Assembly: GCA_949357655.1 (NCBI GenBank)
Contig: CASHTG010000011.1
Coordinates: forward strand, 806,001-870,000
Source: Parascedosporium putredinis
Lineage: Eukaryota; Ascomycota; Sordariomycetes; Microascales; Microascaceae
Reading direction: 5' to 3'
DNA length: 64,000 bases
The notes beneath the pieces are model-generated. The model worked only from the letters and a program-made list of their open reading frames with translations. It made no database searches and was not told where the DNA came from. The number at the start of each line of letters is the position of its first letter. Position 1 is the stretch's first letter. Shown piece after piece: positions 9,695-22,020 of the stretch. The position numbers and the translations under genes were made by a program.

Positions 9695-12600
9695 ACTTGC
9701 GAGGGATGCCCGGGTGCGACTGTCTGTATATGTGTAGCAAAAGACTGTTATCTCTGTGCTTCTCTACAGAATTTGCTTTTTGATCGTTTGATAGAGTGCT
9801 GAAATAGGGGCTCTGTCTGTAATGCGCTGATGAGTGCGATCTAGACTCCTTTTCTAGTGGGGGTAATGCACAAATAGAGGTCTAGAGAGATCTAGAGAGA
9901 TGATGCAGAAATGTTTGAAGGGAAACTAAAGATGATATCTAATGGCTTGTATATCAGGATAGAATTCATCTGCTCCGTCCCGTCGAGTAGCGAAAATTCG
10001 GTATTTATATTCCTCGATGCTTCTTTTTGCTTGATGATTTTCCCTTTCTAGCGTGTGCGTCGAGGAAAAGGAAATCTTGGTGCCTGGACAGCTCAGGTTA
10101 CCCCGATGCTGACCTAAACCCGCACTGAGCATCGGGCTCCAGGCAACCAAAACGAGGATGAGAATCCAATCCGAACCCGGCTCAATCACTTGGATCTTCT
10201 GGACCGCAATGGGGGATGTGGGGATGATGAGCCCCAACTGTAGGTCGGGAAGAGGAGAAAACAAACTAGGCAGCCAACCCTATCTTGGTAGATTGGGATT
10301 AGGACGGCATTCTTGATTTGGCGAGAAAAGCAAGCTTCTACAAGTTGGCCAATGGCAGGTGTATAGCTGCTGGAAGAGATAGGACCCAAGAGAAAATGCC
10401 GAATAATATCAAAGGGCCCAAAAGGGAGAGCTTGGCCGCTTCGCGAGTCTGTGGTGGATTCGTCGGCATCACTTGCTGCTTTGGGTTCACTCACCAAGAC
10501 TCCTTGCGGTGACCCTTCTCATGAAAATCACCTGTTAGCTGGCTTGAAAAAGGCCTAGCTGAATCCTGCTGGGCCTTCTATGAGTATGTGGCCTTGTCTT
10601 CATGCCAGGGGTAGTCGCGATAGCCTCAAGCGGTGTGTTGGGGAGACTTCCGCAGGTTGTATGTGGTGCTCAGTCGTGGCCTCCAGCGCCTGAACTGTAG
10701 TCAGCGGCGCTGGCTTCTATTCAACACCCCCAGGGCCGGTCGTGAGCCACCTTTTCCGACCCTGGACTTACCACTCATTACTAGGAAGGACGATTTGCGC
10801 TTATCTTGCACTGCATCGATCCTGATCCAAGATCGGAAATTTAACAATCTCCCACCCCATCTTTCCTTCCCTTGCAAGGTTCGTGACTCTTTCAGCCTCG
10901 TGTTCCCTCGACTTGCGGAGCCCGCAGAAGCCATGGCCTTTTCGCGTCGAAGAGGTGCTTTGTTTCTTCATTCCCGAAATCTAGATCCAAGGTTTGATAG
11001 GGTCTCGTGGTCTCGGGGAAAGCGAGTTGCATGGTTGATGATAGGCCTAGGCCAGGGCACCCGAGCATGTTCGAGATGTAATTTTGGGCCTCAACCTCAG
11101 CCAGGGTGGTTGGCGTCATTCTCTTCAGGGACCCTGGCCATCAGAGACCAGATGCTGCATTGCATCGCCACGCACACCTCTTTGACTTTTTTTCTCACTG
11201 CTTCCGGCTTTCTTCCACAACGATCCCGTTTCTATCAATGGTGTCCTTGTTTTGCTTCGTGTCCTTGTAGCTAGGGGAGTTTCTCCCCTATCCACTCAAG
11301 AGCTGATTCTCCAAAAGAAGAATGAACAGAGGCAAGAAAAGGAAATAGGGCAAAAGGGGGCTTCAAGATTAAACCTTGACGTGTGGAGACAGTGAGATCT
11401 CGATAGCGTCGACATCTCCAGATTTGAATGATTTGAATGGAGATGACCCCAAAAAGACGCGGATAATCATTAGTTAATATGATGCTTGGGGAGAGACCGC
11501 TTCGCTGGGTGGTGGGGAAGTTGGTCCCGAGCTGATCAGCTTGGGGTTGCAGTATTGAACAAGGTGAGCAGGGAACATGACGCTCTGTTCCCCATCTGGA
11601 CCCAGAATTTATTCCCTAGTCACCGACTCGTGGGAGAAAACAAAATGACGAGAGGCCCACCGGGCAGAATCGATCCTTGTCAGCACTTGGATTTCCAGCA
11701 CGAGCGCTGCGCCCGATCCTAGACTCGTCTCAATACAACGGATTAAACGGAACAGTTGGGTGATTGAACCACTTTGCTCGAGTTTTGTACAGGAATTGAT
11801 GGTATTTCCAATTGTGCATCGCGGCTTCCCGCTCTCTCATGAAGACGATGTCAACCTGATAATAATATAATGCACTATTGCCGAAGGCACGGAAGGAGCG
11901 AACGAAGGTCCGTGTGTTTTTCCGAGAAGGCCAATCCCTTCAGTCCCTCGCTACAGTGTGTGAACATTGGAGGGCAAGGAGATCGCCGGCGTCACAAACG
12001 GTTGTTCCTCAGATCCTTCATCACCTGATTCCGGCCTGTGACCCCAATTGCATTGATCATCGCATAATGATGAGCGGCAGCTCTCCCGTTCGCAACGGTC
12101 CCACGCCCGCCCGGAAGTCGTCAACGTGATCCAAACCAACGACATCATCAAAAGAAAGGGTCGGCGACGTTCCAATTGCGATGGGCGCCCGCCGCATTGA
12201 CGGTCAGCCTTGGACCACCCGTCGACCCATCCCCCTCAACGGCGGGAGAGCCAGAACCGGATTTTCAGTCGTCCACCCAAATCGCCCCTCTCCTCTCTCT
12301 CCTCGGGGAAAAAGGCCGAGTCGAGGCTCGACGTGCACCTCGATGCCACCTCCTCGCCCGCTGGATACATAACGTTGCACATCTGCCAACATACAAGTGG
12401 TCGTGTCCATAGTGCTGAGGCTATATGAAGCATACTAATGCCCAGCTCCCTCTTTGAACACAACCGGCCAGCTCGCCCCCTTTGTTCCCTTTGTTCACAA
12501 GCACCGCGGGCAAGGGAAGAAGAATACAAGAATACCTGGTACACTTCCCATCGCCAGTTGGTTGGTACAACAAGGATGGGTGTATCAGTGGACATGACCG

Positions 12601-14656
12601 TTGCATCCAAAAGCCATGGGCAGCTTGTAACCCAACTCAATAATACAAACAAAAAAAAAAGTCACCAAGCAAGAGGGGAGCAGGGGTGAAAAGACAGGGT
12701 CGTTTCCCGTTCTGGGTTAAGCTCCCCGACTCCCCGTCCATCTCCGACCCACTCGGTCCCCCATTGTCGGTTTAGCGTGGGGAGGCGTTGGGAGGCATTG
12801 GGAGTCTTTGGAATTGATGGCGGGTCCAAGTGGCTAGTCCCCTCTCAATCTCTCTCCCTCTCACTCTGTTCTGTTATCTTCATTGTCACTTTCGCCGTGT
12901 ACAAGCACGTACCTCTTGGAAAAACAGAGCTTGGCGTCGCTCCGTGCTTGGGAACCCGGCGCACCCGCTTCCCACCAACCTGGTGCACACGTTGGCCCCT
13001 GTGGCAAGCACAAAAAGGGAAGCGCAGGCTGGTGCCGGTTGTCAGACTGAGCCAAAGGTGCCCAGGATCAAGGATCTTGCCAGCTGTTGTACGAAGTACC
13101 TATCGCCAACACGAGAAGAAGATGAAGAAGAAGCAGAAAGGGACAGCCCGTGAGGCTCGTGGTGGCCGAGGAGCCGGGGCTTGCGTCTCTCTGTTCAGCG
13201 CGCGCTGCAGTGAATGCTTTCCCGGACCTGCACTGACTCTTCTTCCATCGCTCGCTCTCCTGCGACTTGCCCCCTTGCTAGAAGCAGCACCCGCAATCTT
13301 ATTTCCCTACCCTGTTACCTGCTTTGGGGAGCAGCGCGCGCGCGCTGCCCTTCTCCATACTCGAAAGTGGACACAAGACAGGCACGGAAACGTATTCGCT
13401 GTTTCCTTTTCCCACACCAATGTTCTTTTTAGGTAGCGGAACGTATTAGTGTAAAATACCACGCGAGGAGCGAGAGGAAAAGGATGCGCAGCGCGAAAGA
13501 GGGCGTGGGCAACGAACGCACAGAGGAAGGAAAGATTGAACCCTGGCGTTTTGGTGCCATTCGGAAATCTAACGTGCCCAATTTCCCTGGTTCCCACGGC
13601 ATCGCACACACACCACACACGCTCAAGCACACACGCTCGCTCACGTTCCTTTCCTTCCACCCTCGTCTCCCCCTTTCCCTTCACTCACTCTCTTTAATCC
13701 CTTCCGGTGAATACTCCCTATCCATTGCTGATTCCTTCGTGATCACCTTGGGCGTGCGCTGAATTTCCGCTTGACGAGATCGTCGTGGATTCCTTCCTCT
13801 TTGCGTTGATATACCACGTTTTCTTTTTCCCTTCTTACTTTTGCTCTCTCATACTATCTAATATCATATCTTTTTCCATTGCGATAACCGATTGAGAAGC
13901 TCCTGCGAAGAGGCGTTTTTCTCGGTCCCATTGCTCGCCATTCCTTGTTTTTTCTTTTCTTTTCCACCCGAGTTCAATAATCCGTCGTTTCTTTTTCCTT
14001 CCATCAGCCATCTCTCGTGGCCCATCTCGCGATATTCCTCAAGAGACACGAGTCAAGGGGCATGCAGAAAGAAAAGGGGCGGCGGCATAAACGAGAGCAC
14101 CGCATCAATTACACCACGAGCTTGCTTTTCGGCTCCCCAAACGACTCGACGACTCGACGACCGGGCCCACCTCGCCCTCTCTCTCTCTCGCTCGCGTCTG
14201 GCTCATCCTCTTGAACGCCCCCTCTGGCTTCCGCTCGCCACGTCGCGCCCAAAATCCGAGTATTGGACGAAGCTGAAGTTGGGCTCCTTCAACACCCGTC
14301 AACCCATTTTCTCGGTCCTGTTCTCGAGATCTTTTGCTTCTCCCGCCCTTACCCGACCGACCATGGAATTAAGAAGAATAATATAGCCCCTCCCCTCCCA
14401 AGGTTTTCGGCCGTTTTTTCTTGGTTCATCCTACCCCCCTTTGAACCGCCCCTCTCTTATCTCACTTAAAAGACAACCAAGATTTATATATAATCTATAA
14501 TCACTTCGCAAGGAGGAAAACGAAATAAAAATACCCACGAAAGAAACAAAATCAGAACAAGGCTACACGACACGACGCCTAGCACCCGAAACTATTTACA
14601 GCGAAGCCGAAAAAACAAGCTTCCCCACGACCGAGAGGTGGCCACAACCATTTTGA
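9695..14656. other. gene-poor region ending in a pyrimidine-rich leader
   Basis: Nearly 5 kb without a supported gene. Two minus-strand stretches look a little more protein-like than their surroundings: 10186-10497 (starts MVSEPKAASDADESTTD) and 10892-11119 (starts MTPTTLAEVEAQNYISN). I recognise neither and found no splice sites joining them. From about 13600 to 14600 the plus strand is strongly CT-rich, which fits the promoter and leader of the membrane-protein gene at 14657. Confidence 0.45.
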
Positions 14657-16072
14657 ATGGACCGGACACGGAGCACCTCGTCCGGGGGCACCTTTGTCGG
14701 CTCCGCCACCGAATCCGAATTCCCCTCCATCACCAACAAGCGACTCCCCGGCCGCGCGACGCCCTCCCCGTCTCCCACCTCGGCCCTCCACCCTTCCGCG
14801 AACAGCTATGGGCCTCCGAGGCCCGCGAGCGCCAACTCGGCAGCCCCCGCCGCGCCCGCGCCGACGTTAGAGCGGCGCAAATTCAACTCGTTTGAGTCGC
14901 AGCGCATGGAGCCGCGGGCGCCGGCGCACCTGCAGGGCGTGCCCATCAACTTTAGCAAGACCAACGTTGCCCGCGAGCTCCGACACGTGGTGACGTCGAC
15001 GCCGCAGCAGCAGCAACAGCAACAACAGCAGCAGCAGTCGAAGCCTAGGTTAATCGCCGAGGAGAAACCGCGGGCGAGGGGCGGTGCGGGCACGCAGCAG
15101 CCGCAGGTTAACCCGGGGACGTGTTCCGGCCCGACGACGAGCACCCGTCCCAATTTACGCTGTACAGGGAACCTACGCCCACGCCGTCGGAACGGTCGGC
15201 GGCGGACGGCGGAAGCAGGTTCGGGGGCGGGCGGGGACTCGGGCCGGGCGATGAAAAGGGCCGGTGGAGTAAGAGGGTGTCGAGGCGGGCGAGGTTCTCG
15301 CTCGCGGCGGTGGGGGTGCCGTATATTGAGCGGCCGGGGCGCGCGCGGGTCGACGACGAGGACGACTACGATTACGATGGTAGCGATGGGGGTCCTCGGG
15401 GAGGCGAGGTGGAAGGAGGAGACGGGGTGGTGCTGCGGCGGGGGTTGCTGTGGGATGTCGAGGACGGCGACGTGGGTGGTTGCCATTGTGGCGATTATCA
15501 TACTCGCTGGCGCGGCGGCTGGGTTGGGCATAGGGCTTGGGACCAAGTCCAAATCGAGTAGCGGGAACTCGGAATCGTGAGTACTATCTTTTTTGTGATC
15601 TTTTTTACAACCACACATATATTCCCTTCTTCTTCACTACCGCAAAGAGAGAGGGTTCTTGTGCTAACCTGTTTTGTTCGCCCTTTTCTATAGAGCCACA
15701 ACAACACCCACAAGCACAGCACCCACCAGCACAACAACGGGCTTCCTCGTATCCACACAACCCGCCTCCGAGCCCCTCTCGTGCCCGAAATCCGACCGGA
15801 GGGCGTACCCGGTGCCGGACACGGACAAGTCGTTCCTGGTGTTCTGCGCCATCGACTACACCGAGGGCACGCAGGAGCTGGGCGAGGTGCGGGCGGCCAG
15901 CATGGAGGAGTGCGTGGGCAGCTGCGCGGAGCTGGCGGCGTGTCAGGGGTGCGGGTGGGGGTTCATCGAGGGCGACAAGGACGAGAAGTTTCGCTGCTGG
16001 CTCAAGGGGACGATTGGGCTGAAGCACGTGGCGAGGGCGAATTGGACTTTTGCGCTGTTGCAGCAGGAGTGA
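14657..16072 (+). CDS. Single-pass membrane protein with extracellular apple/PAN-like domain (frame breaks)
   Basis: Unnamed fungal membrane protein. About 290 N-terminal residues are disordered and Ser/Pro-rich, with a run of 11 Gln. One hydrophobic segment follows (TWVVAIVAIIILAGAAAGLG), then a Thr/Ser stalk interrupted by an intron (15577-15693, donor GTGAGT, acceptor TATAG). The C-terminal domain of about 100 residues has seven Cys. The spacing CVGSCAELAACQGCGW followed by a Cys-Trp-Leu-Lys ending is typical of apple/PAN folds. Topology is probably N-inside with the domain outside, since no signal peptide precedes the segment. The frame breaks at the G-run 15115-15118 (one base) and near 15452-15454 (two bases); the second site is approximate. 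With three bases restored the phase across the intron is correct and the length is 433 residues. The ligand and role are unknown. Confidence 0.68.
15005..15037 (+). repeat. CAG/CAA run encoding 11 Gln
   Basis: Eleven CAG or CAA codons in a row lie in the N-terminal cytosolic part of the membrane protein. Mixed CAA and CAG codons make the run less slippery than pure CAG. Confidence 0.9.
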
Positions 16073-17995
16073 TGATGGGGACGACCTTGGCTGCTCTTAC
16101 GCGAGAAGGGGGCGAGAGAGAGACGGATGTACAACGCATCCACGGAGCGATTCAACACTCACACATACACACAGCTACACATGGCTACATACACACGACC
16201 ACACGCATACACTTTTCTTTACACACACACACGGGACAGATGCGGCAGACGAATGAATCGGAGCGATGACGCCAAGGAGATGGTTTTCTGGGAAGCGGAC
16301 GGCACCGGGATAGAAGGGGAACCCTTTTTCTTTTTCTTTTCTTTTCTATTCTCCCTCTCACTCGACTTCTAACGAAGAATCACGCACCCACTCGGTAGTT
16401 TGGCGCATTATCTCGGGCTTTTTCGGCGGCGGAGGTGCGGTGCTTTCTTTTTTCACTCCCAGAGTGCGTTCTCCCCGCCCCTGATCGACTCTGATCTTCT
16501 CTCTCACCAATGTACCCACATCCGGGGAAGAGGAACCGGAGGAAGGAAAGGCGGGCGGGGGTGGGAACGGACAAACGGCGGTGGAGCAGAGAGCGCCGTC
16601 TCCATTTCAAATCCTTTTTTCTCTTTTTCCTCGCCCCGTTTTCTTTGCTTTTTCACATTATCCTCTGCCCTATCTTTTTTCAGCTGAAAAAAAAAGAAGG
16701 AGCTGTGTGGGATCTTGTATTTCTTTTTCTTCTCTTGAGCTGGTTCACTACCTGCCTCTTGTAACGAAACTCGACGCACGCACACGACATCAGTGTGGCT
16801 TTTACCATTGGGAAAGAAAAAGACCGGCATGTCGGGTTTCCTCCCTTTGTCCTTTTCTTTCTCGTCCTATTTCCATGTACTATCTCGAGATACCATTACC
16901 CCATAAACTCTTCCCCTCTTTTAGATAGCTAATAATACCCGCCCATCTTCCATCTTGATGGTGCGGGGTAATACTTAATGTTCTTGACGTTGAATAGTAC
17001 AACCTAGAGGTGACGTGTGAGTGAAAGACAGATGTCTCGGTTTTTGCTTCGGTTTGTCTTGAAGATACCGGGGAGGGGCGTGAAAGGTATCAAGGTCGGT
17101 GCAACGAACAAGCTTTCAGCCCTGTCGCGTGTTTCTCAGTGTAGTGTACACAGGAATGCTTTTGTAAGCACACCCAAGCGAGTTGGCATTGGTTGAATTG
17201 ATATGAGAACATTGGCAAAGTTCGAGGCGGGATGCCTCTCGTCATGAAGGTCGTGGCGTGACGGGCGGCCGAGTCAATTAGCATCAAATTTACGTCATCT
17301 CCCCTTCCCTTCACCGCATGCACGCGGTTCGCTTACTGTCCACAGCTGATTCATCCATGGATGTGCGATCATGAGCTTAGGCGGGCAGCTCCGGCATCAC
17401 TTACAAGGGAAGCAAGCTCAGGGGGAAGGGAGAGTCAGCTGGCCAAGAGCTATGCCGATAAAGAACTGTATTGACTGCTAGGCAAGACTTCTGGTAAACG
17501 AATGTTCTTTTCCGGAAAGAAAAAAGGTTTGTGGTGACGAAGGCGGGGAGAGAACGAAAAGAGTGGGCAGAGAGAGAGCGGGCGCAGAGGTGGAGCGAGG
17601 AAAGGTGGGAAGCTTAATCTTGTTCCGTCTCCGTCACACCACCGATCGGGAGACTGAGGATGACGAGGGCGCCGCCCCGTGGTCCAAACCACCTCCGCTT
17701 CCCTGTCTTCTCGGCCCATTGAAAAAACACATGTAAGCCCCAAAGAAGTAGGATGGAACGACGGGGGACAAGTAGGAGTGGGAGACTTCTAGGAGGGGGA
17801 TCAACGTATAGATAAACAGGTGCACTCTCCCCTGCTGTGATGCTCGATGTTGGCAAGAGAAGAGAACACCCCCAATGAGTTTCACAACTCCACATCCAAC
17901 AAGCTTTTAAACTATACGCTGCAGATTTTAGACACTTGTCACACCTTTTACGACTGAAAGCAATTGTGAAGAGATATAAAAAAAAAAAGGCCATC
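16073..17995. other. intergenic region with CA-rich stretch
   Basis: No supported gene in 1.9 kb. A CA/TA-rich microsatellite-like stretch lies at about 16155-16232, just after the stop of the membrane-protein gene. T-rich blocks at 16320-16370 and 16610-16690 fit its 3' flank. The rest shows nothing I can name. Confidence 0.5.
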
Positions 17996-18670
17996 ATGGC
18001 TGAACAAGGCGGACCCCCGACACTCTCTTCCACACCCTCCTCACCGTCATCGACTACCACGTCGACCCCTCTGGCGGCACGCAATCCACCTACGTCCTCG
18101 GCACGCACACCGACCTCCCCGCCGCCAAAGCCTTTTCCAAGCACGCGCTCCAAGACCTCGGGTACGAGCGCGACGACTTCGCCACCTACGAGGAAGCCTC
18201 GGCCGCCTCCACCTCGGGCTGGTCCCACGGCGACGGCGTCATCGTGCACGCCAAAGCGCCCGCCGGCCAAATCTTCAACGTCGCCCTCGACACCGCCGCC
18301 AACAATGAGGGTTTGCCCGCCGGCGAGGGCGACGCGGCGACCGAGCCCCGGCTGCCCCCGGCACGAGCCATTTACACTACGTGCTGCAGACGCGCATCGA
18401 CTACAACCGCGACCGCAACGGCGCGGCGAGGGAGACGCAGGTGCAGGGTTCCTACGTGCGGAGGGGGACGCCATGATTGCGGCCAAGGGCCTGCTGAACA
18501 AGGCGGACTACGACGAGTACGCGGAGCGGGACGAGGGCAGCGGCGGGGAGAAGTGGGAGTATGGCGAGGATGTTGTGGTGCATGCTGTTTCGAGCGTGGG
18601 GGAGAATTTTGATATTTCGGTCACGACGACGCCGGGGGCGCATAAGCGGCATGGGAAGAAGAAGGGCTAG
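17996..18670 (+). CDS. Conserved fungal protein of unknown function (three frame breaks)
   Basis: I recognise the pattern of a fungal family without a known function. It is intronless and 225 residues with three bases restored. It appears to hold two related halves. The first contains VIDYHVDPSGGTQSTYVLGT, then LQDLGYERDDFATYEE, and SHGDGVIVHAKAPAGQIFNV. The second contains LHYVLQTRIDYNRDRNGAA, then AAKGLLNKADYDEYAERD, and YGEDVVVHAVSSVGENFDIS. The parallel elements (hydrophobic-x-Tyr strand, an alanine-rich helix with an acidic Tyr end, then G-D/E-D-V-x-V-H-A) suggest an internal duplication. The frame breaks at C5 18014-18018, C5 18355-18359 and G5 18463-18467, each short by one. The ATG at 17996 has a good context (ATCATGGCT). 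There is no signal peptide or membrane segment, so it is probably intracellular. Confidence 0.7.
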   Translation: MAEQGGPPTLSSTPSSPSSTTTSTPLAARNPPTSSARTPTSPPPKPFPSTRSKTSGTSATTSPPTRKPRPPPPRAGPTATASSCTPKRPPAKSSTSPSTPPPTMRVCPPARATRRPSPGCPRHEPFTLRAADAHRLQPRPQRRGEGDAGAGFLRAEGDAMIAAKGLLNKADYDEYAERDEGSGGEKWEYGEDVVVHAVSSVGENFDISVTTTPGAHKRHGKKKG

Positions 18671-19225
18671 GAAAGGGGATTTGCTTTGCGTTGAGGATAC
18701 ATTTGATGTGGTGTACATGTAGTACTACATGGCTTACAGAATGCGATCAAGGCAGGATTCTCGGGCGAGATATAGTATAATTTTCTTAATGACTTTCTCC
18801 CAAGAGTAGAGCGAGGGAGATAAATGCGAGAAACTTGGGTTTACCATCTAAGCCAATTTTCGGCTTGTGACTACAAGTGATTCCCTGTACAATGGTGATA
18901 AGGTTGAACGGAGAAGTGGATTTCCTGTTGGTGAGCTCGACATACACAGAACGCATCATTGATCCTGCAGCGGCTCGTTCGGGGCGAGTGTAAATCACAT
19001 GACCTCGTGTTGGCCTCGCGTTCCACTCCTCCCCGCCATCCTCATCGTTATCTCCGTGAAAAACACCTCGACCGTCGCGTCTCCCATCCCTCATCGCCAT
19101 CATACGCTCATTTAAGGAAGCCCCTAGTAACAAAAGGGGGAACGGTGACGATAATTTTACAAAAGAAGGGATAAAAGCGCCTTCTTTTCCTCTCGACATC
19201 CAATGTCTTTATCAGCCTCTTCGCC
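18671..19225. other. intergenic region
   Basis: No gene seen. It contains the 3' flank of the upstream gene and the promoter side of the polymerase gene. Confidence 0.6.
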
Positions 19226-21629
19226 ATGAGCAAAGATGCGGAGCCCGGAACCGAGCAAGAAGACGGTCCCCTCGCCGATCCGCTCGAGGCCGACGACGGC
19301 GGAGAGCGTCTCATTGCCAAGGAACTGAACAGTCGCAAGGATGGCCAGGAATCGGAGCGTAAAGACACAGTGGCAGAGGACACCCACGATACCCTCAAGT
19401 ACCAGCTCCTCGGGCCCAGCTTAACGAAAGCCGGACAAGACTCTGTCGACCAGACAAAGGTACGAGTCCTACTCCTAATAACTACCCCCTTCTCGGGACG
19501 AATAAAAAAGAAAAAGAACTCGTATATTAACCAAACTCTTTTGTTCTTTTGGCGCTTTAGGTCGCCGAAATCATCTACAACGCCTCCCGCGGGTCCAAAT
19601 TCTTCAACCACGAAGAGTCCCGCGACAAGGTCCTCACCGAAAAGATTGACCGGATCCTCGCGCGCAAGGACCGCCTCACACCCCAGGAGCTCGCCCGCTA
19701 CCGCCGCGAGGCCGACGCCTATCTAGAGCAGCTGGAGCTCACCCGGGATCTGTCCCAGCACATTGTCCACGTCGACTGCGATGCCTTTTTCGCCGCCGTC
19801 GAGGAGCTCGACAGACCCGAGCTAAAGGACGTCCCCTTTGCCGTAGTACGTATCCTCTCCCTTTTCCTCTCTTTCTTCTTCCTCTTCCCTACAAGCGGGT
19901 TAAAAACCGTTGAAGCATGCGTATCCAGGACTCAGCGGATCCCAAAAAAGTTAAAGAATTGTACTAACCCTCAGCGCAGGGAAAAGGAGTCCTCACCACC
20001 TGCAACTACCACGCCCGCCGCTTCGGCGTCCGCTCCGGCATGGCCTCCTTCGTCGCCATGAAACTCTGCCCCCAGCTCATCCTCATCCCCAACAACCACG
20101 AAAAATACCGCGCCAAAGCCGCCGAGGTCCGCGACATCTTCGCCGACTACGACCCTCGCTTCGAGAGCGCCTCCATCGACGAGGCCTACCTCAACGTCAC
20201 CGCCTACTGCGCCGCCCACCCGGACCCGGACACCGGCCAGCCCGCCGACCCCGCCGCCGTCGTCGACCGCATGCGCCGCGAGATCCACGAGCGTACCCGC
20301 GTCACCGTGTCCGCCGGCATCGCCCCCAACGCCCGCCTCGCCAAGGTCTGCTCCAACCTCAACAAGCCCAACGGCCAATACGTCCTGCCCAGCCACCGCG
20401 CCGACGTCGTGCGCTTCGCCGCCGACCTGCCCACCCGCAAGCTCTCGGGCATCGGCCGCGTCATGGAGCGCGAGCTCGCCGCCGTCGGCATCGCCACCCT
20501 CGGCGACGTCTACGCGCGCCGCGACCTCGTCAAGCCCCTCTTTGGCGACAAGGCCTACGCTTTCCTCATGCACGCGTACCTCGGTCTCGGCCGTACCCGC
20601 ATCCAGCCCGCCGAGGAGTACGTCCGCAAGAGCGTTGGCACCGAGCGCACCTTTCACGCGATTTCCGGCCCCGACAAGCTCCGCGAGCGCTTGCGCAGGA
20701 CCACCGAGGACCTCGAGGCCGAGCTCGCCAAGGCCGGCGTCCGCGGCCGCACCGTCGTCCTCAAGGTTAAGCTCCACACCTTTGAGGTCCTCACCCGCCA
20801 GGTCGTCGCGCCCCGGCCCGTCCACAAGGCCGACGACCTCTACGCCCTCGCCCTCCCCATCCTCGCCAAGCTCGAGGCAGAGGCCAAGGCCGGCCAGCCA
20901 ACCACCTCAGCGACAACCACCGCCACCGCCACCGCTACCGCTACCACCACTCCCGGCGGTGCCCCGCAACCCGTCACCAGTGGCCTCTGCATCCGCCTCA
21001 TGGGCGTACGCTGCACCCACCTCGTCTCCGACAAAAAGCCCAACACCATGGCCTTCTTCGGCCTCCGCACCGACGACGAGTCCCACCCCCACCACAACCA
21101 CAACAACGACCCCCAAATTCATCCCAGACCTCGACGAAGACGGCTGGGAAAAGTGGCCCCCGCAAGACCTCGACCTCCCCTGCCAGACACCACCCTCGAC
21201 TCCCCGGAAGCCACGACCCCCAACCCACAAGAAGAAGAAGAAGAAGAAGCCCGCTCCCCTCCCGCCCCCAGCCGCTGGGACTGCCCCGTCTGCGCCCGCC
21301 CCCAACCCGCCGACGAGCGCCTCTTCAACGAACACATGGACCTCTGTCTCTCCCGCCAAACCATTCGCGAGGCCCTTCACGACGAGGGCGACCTCGTCGA
21401 CGCCCGTGATCAGATGCACCACGCGCAGCAGCAGCAGCAGCAGCAGCAGCGTGTCGCCCTCCGGCCAGAGTCGAATCCGCGTGCCGCGGGCAAGATGGGT
21501 TCGGATGCGAAGAGGAAGAGGGGGCGGCCGAGAGCGACGAGTGCGGGTGCCGCGGTGGGGACGGAGCGAGAGAGGAAAAATCGAGGGGGTGATGGGGATC
21601 CGAGGCAGATGAAGTTGAGGTTTGGATGA
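19226..21629 (+). CDS. DNA polymerase kappa (DinB, Y-family translesion polymerase)
   Basis: Y-family polymerase that copies past damaged bases in the nucleus. It has three exons: 19226-19459, 19561-19845 and 19980-21629. The palm motif HVDCDAFFAAVE carries Asp150 and Asp152, and SASIDEAYLN carries Asp240 and Glu241. These are the metal-binding residues of the family. The fingers motif CNYHARRFGVRSGM and the thumb helix-hairpin-helix LSGIGRVMERELAAVGI follow, then the little finger. The N-terminal extension of about 140 residues before the palm fits the N-clasp of Pol kappa and separates it from bacterial DinB. The C-terminal CPVCARPQ...FNEHMDLC matches a UBZ-type C2HC zinc finger. After it come 8 Gln, a basic stretch and the end RQMKLRFG. 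The segment around KFIPDLDEDGWEKWPPQ lies in another frame, between C-runs 21086-21090, 21110-21114 and 21158-21181; three bases restored give 723 residues. Confidence 0.93.
21426..21449 (+). repeat. pure (CAG)8 run
   Basis: Eight CAG codons encode Gln in the tail of the polymerase, between the zinc finger and the basic C-terminus. A pure trinucleotide run is likely to vary in length between strains. Confidence 0.9.
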
Positions 21630-22020
21630 TGATAGATGATGACCAAGGGAAGGATATGGTTGGATGTTTAGAGATGAGCAACTCACGATTTTTATGAATG
21701 ACAAGTTTTCTTTCTTTTCTGGTTACTACCCGACGTCCAGATTGAGGTCAAGTAATCATGGTGTGAAATCTTTTCTTTTCTTATTCCCACAAAATATCTG
21801 GATACAATAGATTCATTTATACACCAAAAATAATTTGAAATTCTAACAAACATGACGCTTAAAAAATAAAGGGGGCAGACAAACGCTCCAATCCGCCAAA
21901 AAAGAAAATGAACGAGACAAAAATCGCTTAAAAATAAAATCCAATAACAGAATGGTAGATTGTGAGAAAGCAACAACGTATTGCGATACACATACTTGGA
22001 CGTCACCCCGAATCAAGATT
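21630..22020. other. convergent intergenic region
   Basis: AT-rich space between two converging genes, holding their 3' UTRs. No gene seen. Confidence 0.65.

Noticed and set aside
10633..11274. 213-codon plus-strand ORF
   Set aside because: Composition is not protein-like, and the minus strand in the same place looks at least as plausible. No family recognised.
12777..13436. 219-codon plus-strand ORF
   Set aside because: Arg/Leu/Cys-rich run without domain; lies in an area grading into a CT-rich leader.
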